A stretch of DNA of 64,000 nt from NCBI RefSeq assembly GCF_900156525.1, contig NZ_FTPS01000001.1, positions 1,798,001 to 1,862,000 on the forward strand, read 5' to 3'. A model generated the notes under the pieces. The model ran no database searches. It was not told where the DNA came from and saw only the letters and a program-made list of their open reading frames with translations. The DNA comes from Pontibaca methylaminivorans. Its GTDB lineage: Bacteria > Pseudomonadota > Alphaproteobacteria > Rhodobacterales > Rhodobacteraceae. Made by a program: the position numbers and the translations under genes. Shown here in pieces: positions 55,203 through 63,864 of this stretch (the first letter of the stretch is position 1; each line of letters opens with the position of its first letter).

Positions 55203-57488
55203 ATGAACAAGGCAATCACCGACGGCATTCTGTTCATGCCTCCGGCATTTGCTGACGGGCTTTCCGTCTGGTCGAGCGGGGACGGCACGCCGGGCTCGGA
55301 TACCTATGCGGGGGCGCCGAACGCAGCCGTCGTCACGGCGGATCCGGATTTCGGCAGTTGTCTGGAGTTGCAGAAAACGCAGTCGGTGCAGAAGCTGCGG
55401 TTCATGGGCGAGACGCCGCTGCTGCCGGGGTGCTATCTGCAGATCCGCGCGCGCGTCAAGGCGGTGAGCGGCGCGCTGCCGTCGGTGCGGATCGCCGGCT
55501 GGGCGGGCGCAGGTGGCGGGGCTCATGTCGGCGGCGTGGTCGAGGTCGGGCCGACGGTGGTGCTGGCAAGTTATGGCGAGGTGGTCGAGGTCGCCGCCAT
55601 CGTCGGCCCCGGGGCGCGCGGCGGCGTGGACATGCCCTGGGGCACGCGCGCGATCTATGGCCATTTCGGGCTGGATCTGACCGGGCAGAACGGCGGTGCG
55701 GTGCGGATCGACGCCATCGAGATCGAGGACGTCACCGGGATATTTCTGGGCGACATGATCGGTCGTGTCGATGTGCGCGATTTCGGCGCGGCCGGCGACG
55801 GCAGCACCGATGACACGGCGGCCTTTCTTGCGGCGGATGCGGCGACGCAGGGGCGGACCCTGTTCGTGCCCAAGGGGGATTACTTTCTTGCAGACAGCGT
55901 GACCATCGAGGCCCCGGTCGTGTTCGAGGGCACGGTTTCGATGCCTGCGGACAAGATGCTGCTGCTGACGCGCAGCTTTGACCTGCCGGCCTATGCGGAT
56001 GCCTTCGGCAACGAGGAGCTGGCCTTCCGCAAGGCGTTTCAGGCGCTGCTCAACAACGTGGATCACGAATCGCTCGATCTCGGCGGGCGCAAGATCACCG
56101 TGACCGGGCCGATCGACATGGCGGCGGCGGTGCCCAACAAGGCGAGCTATGCCACGCGCCGCGTGATCCGAAACGGCCAGTTCGTGGCCGCGGAGTCGCC
56201 GGCATGGGAAACGGAGGTGGTGACGTCGCGTGCCTCTTACGGCTCCGGCGATGCACGCAGGCTGACCAATGTGGAGAATGTCGCCAATGTTCCGGTCGGC
56301 GCGCTGGTCACCGGCAACGGGGTGGGGCGTGAGGTCTACGTCCAGGCCAGAAACGTCGGCGCCGGGGAGATCACGCTGAGCGCACCGCTTTACGGCGCGG
56401 CGGCATCGCAGGTCTATACGTTCCACGGGTTCAGATATCTGCTGGATTTCAGCGGTTTCGAGCGGCTGAACCAGTTGTCCATCTCGAACGTGGAGTTCCA
56501 GTGCGGCGGGATCTGCAGCGGCATCCGCCTTGCGCCGGCGGGGCAGACCTTCAGCCTGCGGGACTGTTTCATCTCGCGGCCGATGGATCGCGGGCTGAGT
56601 TCGATCGGGGCCGGCTGCCAGGGGATGCTGATCGACCGTTGCCAGTTCCTGTCGGCGGAAGAGCCGCTCGACGTGGAATATCGCAAGACCATCGCGCTCA
56701 ACGCCAATGCCAACGACGTCAAGCTGCGCCATAACCGTGCCACCAAGTTCAAGCATTTCGCCGTTCTGGGCGGGACCGACAGCATCGTGATCGGCAACCA
56801 CTTCTTCCAGGGCGACGGCGTGAACAACGGCGTGCGCACCGCCGGGCTGATCATGATCGGCACTTACAAGGGCGCGACCATCACCGGCAACTATGTCGAC
56901 AACTGCTCGATCGAATGGACCAACGAACACGACCGCGACCCGGTGTTCACCTCGGGGTTTTCCTTCAGCGCCATGAGCGTCACCGGGAACATCTTCCTGA
57001 CCAGCGCGGCGGCGCCGTGGTTCAGCCAGATCGTCGTCAAACCCTATGGCGCCGGGCATTTCCTGAACGGGCTGACGGTGAGCGGCAACGTGTTCCGCTC
57101 GCTCAGCGGCAGGATCCAGCGGGGCGAGCGGGTGGATGACACCTTTGCCGGGCTGAACTTTGCCCGCACGAGGGATGTGGTCTTTGCCGACAACACCTAT
57201 CACAACGTCGAGAAGCGGACCGCCAGCCCGCTGCGGCTGCGCCACAATCAGGGCACGGCAGCGGCGCAATGGACCGTCGACACCGACGGAGAGCTGCCCT
57301 TCGGCGGACGGGCGCGGGCGGTCGATGCGGTGGTCGCCATAGGCGAGCTGCGCAACGGCCAGGGGGCAACCAGATTCCTCGCGCCCCATGCCGGGCTGGA
57401 AAAGGGCGCCGGGCAGGAGCGGATCACGCTTGCCTGGGGCGAGGCGGTGCGGGGCGAGGTCTCCGTGGTGGTGCGGGTCGATCTCTGA
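55203..57488 (+). CDS. Large right-handed beta-helix protein (pectate-lyase-3/GH28-related)
   Basis: 761 residues with no signal peptide. An N-terminal beta-rich domain (about 1-185) has repeated short strands (MGETPLLPGCYLQIRARV). A junction motif VDVRDFGAAGDGSTDDTAAFLAAD near 196 is the classic opening of the Pectate_lyase_3/GH28-type helix and of many phage tailspikes. The helix runs through NGVRTAGLIMIGTYKGATITGNYVDNC and MSVTGNIFL. A small C-terminal domain ends at VVVRVDL. Absence of a secretion signal plus this layout fits a spike or sugar-binding/degrading protein. Gene-transfer-agent head spikes of Rhodobacter have related architecture as I recall, but orthology is not shown. An AAGGG ribosome site precedes the ATG. 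Confidence 0.75.
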   Translation: MNKAITDGILFMPPAFADGLSVWSSGDGTPGSDTYAGAPNAAVVTADPDFGSCLELQKTQSVQKLRFMGETPLLPGCYLQIRARVKAVSGALPSVRIAGWAGAGGGAHVGGVVEVGPTVVLASYGEVVEVAAIVGPGARGGVDMPWGTRAIYGHFGLDLTGQNGGAVRIDAIEIEDVTGIFLGDMIGRVDVRDFGAAGDGSTDDTAAFLAADAATQGRTLFVPKGDYFLADSVTIEAPVVFEGTVSMPADKMLLLTRSFDLPAYADAFGNEELAFRKAFQALLNNVDHESLDLGGRKITVTGPIDMAAAVPNKASYATRRVIRNGQFVAAESPAWETEVVTSRASYGSGDARRLTNVENVANVPVGALVTGNGVGREVYVQARNVGAGEITLSAPLYGAAASQVYTFHGFRYLLDFSGFERLNQLSISNVEFQCGGICSGIRLAPAGQTFSLRDCFISRPMDRGLSSIGAGCQGMLIDRCQFLSAEEPLDVEYRKTIALNANANDVKLRHNRATKFKHFAVLGGTDSIVIGNHFFQGDGVNNGVRTAGLIMIGTYKGATITGNYVDNCSIEWTNEHDRDPVFTSGFSFSAMSVTGNIFLTSAAAPWFSQIVVKPYGAGHFLNGLTVSGNVFRSLSGRIQRGERVDDTFAGLNFARTRDVVFADNTYHNVEKRTASPLRLRHNQGTAAAQWTVDTDGELPFGGRARAVDAVVAIGELRNGQGATRFLAPHAGLEKGAGQERITLAWGEAVRGEVSVVVRVDL

Positions 57489-57505
57489 GGCATGACGCCA
57501 GGGGG

Positions 57506-58201
57506 TCAGAATTCGCGCCAGATCGCGAGTTCGACCCCGGTGCCGGGGGTCGGGCCGAACCGACGCTCGACCCCGAGGACCCAGACCGTCTTGTCGCCGC
57601 GCCCGATCTGGATCGCCGGGATGAGCGACCAGGAGACCGGTGCATCAGCGATCCGGGAGGCCTCGAGCCGCAGCATGGGGCGGAACATGCGCCCGTTCGA
57701 GAGCCCGATGCCGGAATCGACCTTGTAGCTGCGGCCCGCCATGCCGGCGTGGTGTTCAACGGTGGCCTGCAGCGACATCCAGCCGCCCCCGAAGGGACGT
57801 TCAAAACCGCGCCCGACCGCGAGCGCAAGCGAGGACATGCGCGCCCGGCCGGTTTTGCGCATGGTGCGGCCGAGCCCGAGTTCGAGCGCGTAACGCGTGC
57901 GCCAGGATTCGGGGGTAAGCGGAACGCGCAGAAACAGCACTGCATGGCCGGTCTGCACCGCCACCAGTTCGGTTTCGTCGACCGCGGTCTTGTGGTTCAG
58001 ATCAATACCGAGCGTCAGGTGCCGGAACAGGCCGTATTCGGCATAGATGCGGTTTTCGAGTTGCGGGGTTTCGGTCGGCCCGCGCAGCACCGCCGAGGTG
58101 GCGAGGAAGCCGCTGCCCTTTTCGCGCAGCCAGGCACCGGCCTCTGCCGGCGTGCCCGCCAGCAGTCCGATGCACAGCAGAAAGACGAGGATGACGCGCA
58201 T
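57506..58201 (-). CDS. Predicted outer-membrane beta-barrel protein of unknown function
   Basis: 231 residues: signal peptide (VILVFLLCIGLLAGTPAEA) then alternating short amphipathic strands (RIYAEYGLFRHLTLGIDLNHK, RTRYALELGLGRTM, WMSLQATVEHHAGM, SWSLIPAIQIGRGD) ending with a C-terminal aromatic (LAIWREF). This is the pattern expected of a small outer-membrane barrel. No family is recognised. The start at 58201 follows GAAGGG. Convergent with the beta-helix gene, 17 bp apart. Confidence 0.7.
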   Translation of the reverse strand: MRVILVFLLCIGLLAGTPAEAGAWLREKGSGFLATSAVLRGPTETPQLENRIYAEYGLFRHLTLGIDLNHKTAVDETELVAVQTGHAVLFLRVPLTPESWRTRYALELGLGRTMRKTGRARMSSLALAVGRGFERPFGGGWMSLQATVEHHAGMAGRSYKVDSGIGLSNGRMFRPMLRLEASRIADAPVSWSLIPAIQIGRGDKTVWVLGVERRFGPTPGTGVELAIWREF

Positions 58202-58308
58202 GGGGAATCCCTTCGCCGTCACCATGAAAGAGCGTGGTTAACAGATCGTTAGCGCTTGCCTTTGCAAGGGCTTGCTCTAGGCTGGCGGAGAGCAGGGCCG
58301 GAGAGGCG

Positions 58309-58941
58309 ATGGGGCGGATCATCACCATAGCGCAGCAGAAGGGCGGCAGCGGCAAGACCACCGTGGCGGTCAATCTTGCCGTCGGTCTTGCCCAGGCGGG
58401 CCATTCGGTCGCCTTGGTGGATACCGACCCGCAGGGAAGTTCCGGGCGCTGGTTCATGGCGCGGATCGAGGGGCTGCCCGAGCCGGGGATCGAATTTTCC
58501 ACCGCCTCCGCCTGGGGCGTTCCCTATGAGTGCCGCAAGCTGGCCGACAGTCATGATTTCGTCATCATCGACACGCCGCCCAAGGCCGACAGCGACCTGC
58601 GCCCGGCGTTGCGGATCTCGGATCTGGTGCTGATTCCGGTCGCCACATCGCATCTTGATCTCTGGGCGGTCGAGGCGGTGCTGGACCTGACGCGCAGCGA
58701 GGGAATCCCGGCGCTGATCGTGATGACCCGCGGCCGGCCGGGAACCCGCCTTGAGAGCGAAGTCGGCGACAGCGCGGCCCGGCTTGATGCCGAGGTCGCG
58801 GCCGCGAGCCTTGCCAATCGCGTGACCTACGCCGAGACGCTGGCGCGGGGCCGGGCGGCGCTCGAGGCAGCGAAGGGGCCCGCCCATGACGAGATCCGGG
58901 GTCTTGTCGATGAAGTGAAGGCGCGGCTCGGGCCCGCATAG
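58309..58941 (+). CDS. ParA-family (MinD/ParA-like) ATPase without a ParB neighbour
   Basis: 210-residue deviant Walker A ATPase: IITIAQQKGGSGKTTVAVNLAVGLAQ at the N-terminus (signature KGGxGKT), LVDTDPQGSSGRW near residue 40, and FVIIDTPPKADSD near 85. It has the short form used for positioning cellular cargo such as chemotaxis clusters, carboxysomes or plasmids. No parB or centromere-like repeat is nearby, so the cargo is unknown. The start at 58309 (MGRIITIAQQ) begins the homologous part; 25 further in-frame upstream residues are not ParA-like. Confidence 0.9.
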   Translation: MGRIITIAQQKGGSGKTTVAVNLAVGLAQAGHSVALVDTDPQGSSGRWFMARIEGLPEPGIEFSTASAWGVPYECRKLADSHDFVIIDTPPKADSDLRPALRISDLVLIPVATSHLDLWAVEAVLDLTRSEGIPALIVMTRGRPGTRLESEVGDSAARLDAEVAAASLANRVTYAETLARGRAALEAAKGPAHDEIRGLVDEVKARLGPA

Positions 58942-58992
58942 CCGCGGTTCACACCATGCGGGCCGACGGCCCGCAGCGTTCCGGAGAGCATC

Positions 58993-59403
58993 ATGATTTA
59001 CCACAATATCCTCGTTCCGATCGCATTCGATGCCGATCGCGACCTTCAGGCGCAGCTCAGCCTTGCGCGCAGGCTTGCGGCCCCCGAGGCACAGGTGACG
59101 CTCATGCATGTGATCGAGCAGGTGCCGAGCTATGCGATGTCCTATATCTCGGCCGATTACCTGGCCGAGGCGCGCAGCGCGATCCGGGCCGAGCTGCAGG
59201 ATCTGGCGGCGGAGATTCCGAATGCGCGGGCGCAGGTCGTGGAAGGCCATCCGGGGCGCAGCATCATGGACTGGGCCAAGGCCAACAAGCCCGACCTGAT
59301 CATCGTCGCATCGCACCGGCCGGGGATGCAGGATCTGCTGCTGGGCTCGACGGCGGCGCATGTGGTGCGCAGCGCGCATTGCTCGGTGCATGTGGTGCGC
59401 TGA
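58993..59403 (+). CDS. Universal stress protein (UspA family)
   Basis: 136-residue single UspA domain. It begins MIYHNILVPIAFDADRDLQAQL and ends with the ATP-binding pattern ASHRPGMQDLLLGSTAAHVV (G-x9-G-S/T type) and VHVVR. It is more canonical than the Usp at 15119 and probably binds ATP. A GGAGAG ribosome site precedes the ATG; it lies 51 bp after the ParA-like gene. Confidence 0.93.
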   Translation: MIYHNILVPIAFDADRDLQAQLSLARRLAAPEAQVTLMHVIEQVPSYAMSYISADYLAEARSAIRAELQDLAAEIPNARAQVVEGHPGRSIMDWAKANKPDLIIVASHRPGMQDLLLGSTAAHVVRSAHCSVHVVR

Positions 59404-59556
59404 AGGCGGATTCGGTGCGGACTGTGACCGGAAAACCGCGGAACTGCCAGGGATCCGGGCGAACAGCAACCCCTGGTTGATTGGCGGGCCCGCCCGATCT
59501 ACCATCGGCGCCGGTGCTGAGAGGCCGGATTGAAACCGATGGCAGGGGGCCGTGGC

Positions 59557-60719
59557 ATGAGCACGACCGTAACCTGGATGTGGATGGGAAACATTCCCGT
59601 TCTGAACACCTACCAGACGGCGAATATCTCGGCCCTGCGGGCGTCCTGGCTTATCGGGGAAACAGCCGAAGGGGGCGACATCGCCGCCGTCGACCTGACC
59701 GCGGCATCGGACCGGACCGGCGGCGCCGAGGTTTCCGGGCCAGCCACCAGGGCGGGGGCTCGCGCGGGCTCACGCCGCCGCCCTCGCGGTTTTCCTATCT
59801 CGACCCGGAAAGCGGCGAGCCCGTCACCGATACGATGGTCGTCGCATTCGTCGATGCGCGGTTCGCGGTCCGGGTGCCCGATGAAACCGGGGATGTGACG
59901 GTGCAGGAGCTTGACGGGCTGCTCATGCAGACCGGGACGGGTGACCTGTTCTTTGCCCCGAAACCGGAAACCGCTGCCGACTGGGCCGGGATAAGCGCGA
60001 TCACCGGGATCGAGGTCATCGCTGCCGCACCCTTTGAAAACACCCATTTCATACCGATCATCAGCTATCGCGTGACCGGGCTCAACGAGGATGCGATTTG
60101 TTTCGGGCGCGGTGCCCTCATCCGCACCCCGGCCGGCGACACTCCGGTCGAGGAGCTGAAACCCGGCGATCTGGTCCTGACCCGTGACCACGGGCTGCAG
60201 GCGGTCCGGTGGGTCGGCTCGCGGCGGCTGTGCGCTGCCGAACTCGCGCTGTTTCCGCGGCTGCGCCCGATCCGCATCGCCGCCGGTGCGCTTGGCGAGG
60301 GGCTGCCGCGGCTTGATCTCGTGGTGTCGCCGCAGCACCGGATCCTGATCCGGTCCCGGATCGCCCTGCGCATGTTCGGCGCACCCGAGGTTCTGGTCGC
60401 GGCGCGCCAGCTTCTTGCGCTCGAGGGCGTGGAGACCGACCATGGCGCCGAAGAGGTCGAATATTTCCACCTGCTGTTCGCCCGTCACGAGGTGATCTTT
60501 GCCAATGGCTGCGAGGCGGAATCGCTGTTCACCGGACGCGAGGCGCTCCGCATGGCGGGGCGGCAGGCCGTGGCGGAAATTCTGGCGCTGTTCCCGGAGC
60601 TGCGCGAGCCCGGGCAGCCGCCGTCAAGCGCGCGGCCGATCCCGCCCGGGCGGGCGGTCCGGGGCATGATCCGCCGGCATATACGCAATCATCAGCCGCT
60701 GCTGAGCCGCATTTCCTGA
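59557..60719 (+). pseudogene. Hint (Hedgehog/intein) domain protein, frameshifted
   Basis: Two reading frames carry one protein. The first, from ATG 59557 (behind AGGGGG), encodes the N-terminal domain VTWMWMGNIPVLNTYQTANIS... GGAEV. The second, one frame over, continues with FRASHQGGGSRGLTPPPSRFSYLDPESGEP and a complete Hint domain: CFGRGALIRTPAGDTPVEELKPGDLVLTRDHG, VVSPQHRILI and FANGCEAESLFTG. The switch falls at a T-run at 59732-59734. Adding one T restores GTT-TTC-CGG and a continuous 387-residue protein. Such proteins are common in Rhodobacteraceae and often self-processing or surface-linked. True mutation, sequencing error and slippage all remain possible. Confidence 0.8.
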
Positions 60720-60817
60720 CGGAGTCCGGCAATTCTCCGCGGTTTGCGCATCCCCGCCGCAGGCTGCCCGAAAAGCGGACCGGACCCGGTCTGCGGATGC
60801 CCGGCCGGCCGCTGCCG

Positions 60818-61975
60818 TCAGCCGGCCGGAGGCGCGGAGGTTTCCCCCTGCCCGGAGAGGTCGGCAAAGCGCGCCTTGAGCAAGGCTTCGGCATATTCGG
60901 ACCCGGCATCGCTGTCGTGGATCACGCCGCCGCCCACATTCACCCGCACGAGGTTCCCGGGCCCGCAGATCAGGGTGCGGATCGCCACCGAGAACGACAT
61001 GGATCCGTCCGGGGCGATCCAGCCGATGGCGCCGCAATAGACATCGCGGGCGGCGGGTTCGAGTTCGGCGAGAATCTGCATCGAGCGGATCTTCGGGGCG
61101 CCGGTGATCGAGCCGCAGGGGAACAGCGCCTCGAAAATCTGCGTCAGCGTGATGCCGCGCGCAAGCTGCGCGGTGATGCGCGAGGTCATCTGATGCAGCG
61201 TCGCATAGGTCTCGACCGTGAAAAGCGCCGGCACCCGGACCGTGCCGATTTCGGCGATCCGGCTCATGTCGTTGCGCAGCAGATCGACGATCATCAGGTT
61301 CTCGGCCCGGTTCTTGGCCGATTCATGCAGCCAGCGGATGTTTGCGGTATCGGTTTCCGGGGTCGCGCCGCGGGCGATCGTGCCTTTCATCGGCTGCGCC
61401 GCCAGCCGGCCCTGCCGGTCCACGGAAAAGAACAGTTCGGGCGAACGTGACAGCACGACGGGGCCGCCAAGATCGACCAGCGCCCCGTGGGGCGCCGCCT
61501 GCCGATCGCGCAGCCGTTGCCAGAGCGAATCGATGCTGCCGCTGCGCGTCGTGCGCATGGGGAAGGTCAGGTTGGCCTGATAGATGTCGCCGGCGGCGAT
61601 GTAATCCTGCACCCGGGCGAACGCCGCGCCATAGCTGTCGCTGTCCCAGTCGGGACGGAAGCGGCCCAAGCTCGCCCGCTCCTCGTCCTGCGGGGGGGCG
61701 GCCACGGGTTCGGGCGCATCAAAGACGCCGAACAGCAGCAGCGGCATGTCGCGCCGTGTGGGCAGCAGATCGTGCAGCTTGTCCGAAAACAGATAGCCGA
61801 GCTCATACCCCGCATAGCCGGCCAGCCAGTGGCCGTTGTCATGGGCATCCTGCAACGCCGCAAGCGCCGCCGGCACCTCGCCCGGATCATCCGCGCGGAT
61901 GATTCGCCGCAATGAGCGAAACGCCGTGCCGCCGGGAACGGGGCCGTGTTCGAAGATCACGCGCGGATCGGGCAT
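60818..61975 (-). CDS. pabB: Aminodeoxychorismate synthase component I
   Basis: 385-residue chorismate-binding enzyme forming 4-amino-4-deoxychorismate for folate synthesis. YIAAGDIYQANLTFPM near residue 127, SRSPELFFSV near 175, PMKGTIARG near 197 (Lys of the PIKGT signature of PabB), SAKNRAENLMIVDLLRND, and FPCGSITGAPKIRSMQIL near 290. No PabA or PabC gene is adjacent. Convergent with the Hint gene across about 98 bp that holds only imperfect hairpins. Confidence 0.93.
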   Translation of the reverse strand: MPDPRVIFEHGPVPGGTAFRSLRRIIRADDPGEVPAALAALQDAHDNGHWLAGYAGYELGYLFSDKLHDLLPTRRDMPLLLFGVFDAPEPVAAPPQDEERASLGRFRPDWDSDSYGAAFARVQDYIAAGDIYQANLTFPMRTTRSGSIDSLWQRLRDRQAAPHGALVDLGGPVVLSRSPELFFSVDRQGRLAAQPMKGTIARGATPETDTANIRWLHESAKNRAENLMIVDLLRNDMSRIAEIGTVRVPALFTVETYATLHQMTSRITAQLARGITLTQIFEALFPCGSITGAPKIRSMQILAELEPAARDVYCGAIGWIAPDGSMSFSVAIRTLICGPGNLVRVNVGGGVIHDSDAGSEYAEALLKARFADLSGQGETSAPPAG

Positions 61976-62011
61976 CGGGTGGCTGGTATCCTGTTGCTGT
62001 CGTCGCCTGCT

Positions 62012-62305
62012 TCAGAAATCGGCGGCAATCCGCAGTTCGCGCAGCGGCTTCACCGTGGCGGTGGAGTTCTCATAGATCGGATGCGCCTTGTAGGCCGCCA
62101 GATCCTCGGCGCTGGCGAATTCGGCATAGACGATCACGTCGACCTCGGTCGAATGGGCATCGCTGCGGCTGTTGCGGCGCACCTCGAAGAACTGCGCATG
62201 CGGAATGTCGGCAAGCTGCCCGAGTCCCTCGACTATGCGCGGGATGTCGGCCTTGTCCCTTGCGCTGAAGAAGACGACATGGCGGATTGCAGGTCTGTCA
62301 GACAC
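62012..62305 (-). CDS. Dabb-family (stress-responsive alpha/beta barrel) protein
   Basis: 97-residue ferredoxin-like fold: IRHVVFFSARDKADIPRIVEGLGQLADI and DVIVYAEFASAEDLAAYKAHPIY, the standard Dabb opening and closing segments. Substrate unknown; many act on small aromatic or polyketide compounds. The start is a GTG at 62305 behind AAAGGG. Confidence 0.85.
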   Translation of the reverse strand: MSDRPAIRHVVFFSARDKADIPRIVEGLGQLADIPHAQFFEVRRNSRSDAHSTEVDVIVYAEFASAEDLAAYKAHPIYENSTATVKPLRELRIAADF

Positions 62306-62636
62306 GATGCACCCTTTCTGAAACGTTTCGCGGTGGTCTAGGCCATATTTTGCGGCCCGCCACAAGATCTGTCATCGGTCCTGCCAGGGCAAGAGGGCGC
62401 GGACGGACCACGCGCCGGGACGCAGAAGGTGTGCCCGGTGCTTTGCCGCATATCGACGGATATGCTTGCGCTCGCGCCGCGATTGAGCAAGGTTGCCGCA
62501 CGGGAAGGTTCGGCGCCGGCGCGGAGAGTTTCCGACCGGATATTGCCCGCATGTCAAGGCGGGTCTCGGCCAGGTTGCAGGCTTTCACGTCGCAGGCTTT
62601 CGCGCAGCATGATCGACAACAACGGGATGCCATCCG
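62306..62636. other. Divergent intergenic region upstream of the ABC transporter operon
   Basis: 331 bp with no supported gene. It contains a direct repeat GCAGGCTTTC at 62577-62586 and 62592-62601 (15 bp apart), about 35-60 bp before the substrate-binding-protein ATG, a possible regulator site. Nothing else recognised. Confidence 0.4.
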
Positions 62637-63845
62637 ATGAAACGTAGAACCAGCCTCGTGGCCATTCTCGGCGCCGCCGCGATGGCGCTTGCACCTGTGC
62701 CCGGCCTTGCGCAGGACGGGCCGATCCGGATCGGGGAAATCAACCATTTCAAGCGCATGGCCGCCTTTGCCGAACCCTATCGCAAGGGGCTCGCGCTTGC
62801 GGTCGAGCAGATCAACGAGGGTGGCGGCGTGCTCGGCCGTCCGCTCGAGGTGATCTATCGCGACGATCAGGCCGAGCCGGGCGAGGCGATCAGGATCGCC
62901 GAGGAACTGATGACCCGCGAAGGCACGGTGATGCTGACCGGGGCGATCCTGTCGAATGTGGGGCTCGCGCTCAGTTCGCTCGCGGCAAACCGCGGTTATG
63001 TCTATCTCGCATCCGAGCCGCTGGCCGATGCGCTGGTCTGGGAAAAGGGCAATGACTGGACCTTCCGCCTGCGCACCTCGACCTACATGCAGGCGGCGAT
63101 GCTGGCCGAAGAGGCGGCAAAGACCGACGCGGTCCGCTATGCGACGATCGCGCCCAACTATGCCTATGGCAAGGATGCCGTCGCGGCCTTCAAGGAAACG
63201 CTCACCGCGCTGAAGCCCGAGGTCGAATTCGTCGCCGAGCAATGGCCGCCGCTGTTCAACATCGACGCCGCCGCCGAGGTGCAGGCGCTGGAGCGCGCGA
63301 AGCCGGACGCGATCTATAACGTGACCTTTGCCGGGGATCTCGGGAAGTTCATGCGCGAGGGCAACATGCGCGGCCTGTTCGAGGGGCGCGAGGTGTTCGG
63401 CCTGCTTTCGGGAGAGCCGGAATACCTTGATCCGGTGGGGGCCGAGGCGTCTGAAGGCTGGGTCGTGACCGGCTTTCCCTGGTACGATTTCGACGAAGGC
63501 CCCAAGGGGGATTTCGTCCGCGCCTACGAGGCCCGCTGGAACGACTATCCCCGCAACGGCTCGATCGTCGGCTACAACACCGGACTGTCGATCGCCGCGG
63601 CGATCGAGCGTGCCGGCTCGACCGAGCCCGAGGCGCTGCGCGAGGCATTCATCGGGCTGACGCTCGACACGCCGGTCGGCGAGATCACCTATCGCGAGAT
63701 CGACCATCAATCGACCATGGGCGCCTTCGTCGGCACCACCGCGCTGCGCGACGGCAAGGGAGTGATGGTCGATTGGGAATATCGCGACGGGGCCGATTAC
63801 CTGCCGGCGGACGACGTGGTGCGCAAGCTGCGCCCCGAGGGCTGA
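62637..63845 (+). CDS. ABC transporter substrate-binding protein, branched-chain amino acid (HAAT) type
   Basis: 402-residue periplasmic binding protein with a signal peptide (LVAILGAAAMALAPVPGLAQ). Type I periplasmic-binding fold: IRIGEINHFKRMAAFAEPYRKGLALAVEQIN, GGGVLGRPLEVIYRDDQAEPG, MLTGAILSNVGLALS near residue 98 and YATIAPNYAYGKDAVAAF near 165. It begins a hydrophobic-amino-acid-transporter operon whose LivH permease starts 19 bp downstream. The ligand could be an amino acid, amide or urea and cannot be read from sequence. Confidence 0.92.
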   Translation: MKRRTSLVAILGAAAMALAPVPGLAQDGPIRIGEINHFKRMAAFAEPYRKGLALAVEQINEGGGVLGRPLEVIYRDDQAEPGEAIRIAEELMTREGTVMLTGAILSNVGLALSSLAANRGYVYLASEPLADALVWEKGNDWTFRLRTSTYMQAAMLAEEAAKTDAVRYATIAPNYAYGKDAVAAFKETLTALKPEVEFVAEQWPPLFNIDAAAEVQALERAKPDAIYNVTFAGDLGKFMREGNMRGLFEGREVFGLLSGEPEYLDPVGAEASEGWVVTGFPWYDFDEGPKGDFVRAYEARWNDYPRNGSIVGYNTGLSIAAAIERAGSTEPEALREAFIGLTLDTPVGEITYREIDHQSTMGAFVGTTALRDGKGVMVDWEYRDGADYLPADDVVRKLRPEG

Positions 63846-63864
63846 GCGGGGCGGCGCGCGCATC

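Noticed and set aside
55179-57389. 736-codon open frame on the minus strand opposite the beta-helix gene
   Set aside because: No motif or ribosome site. The plus-strand frame has a clear start signal and the pectate-lyase-3 motif.
58234-58308. 25-codon N-terminal extension of the ParA-like protein
   Set aside because: The Walker A region of this family starts within the first ten residues, and the extension is not ParA-like. The ATG at 58309 has its own GGAGAG signal.
59481-59730. In-frame upstream part of the long Hint ORF (59481 to the T-run)
   Set aside because: This stretch is the wrong frame of the N-terminal domain (Arg/Gly-rich gibberish). The true N-terminus is read from 59557 in the other frame.
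60720-60817. Intrinsic terminator between the Hint gene and pabB
   Set aside because: Several imperfect inverted repeats are present, but none has a clean stem plus T-run.
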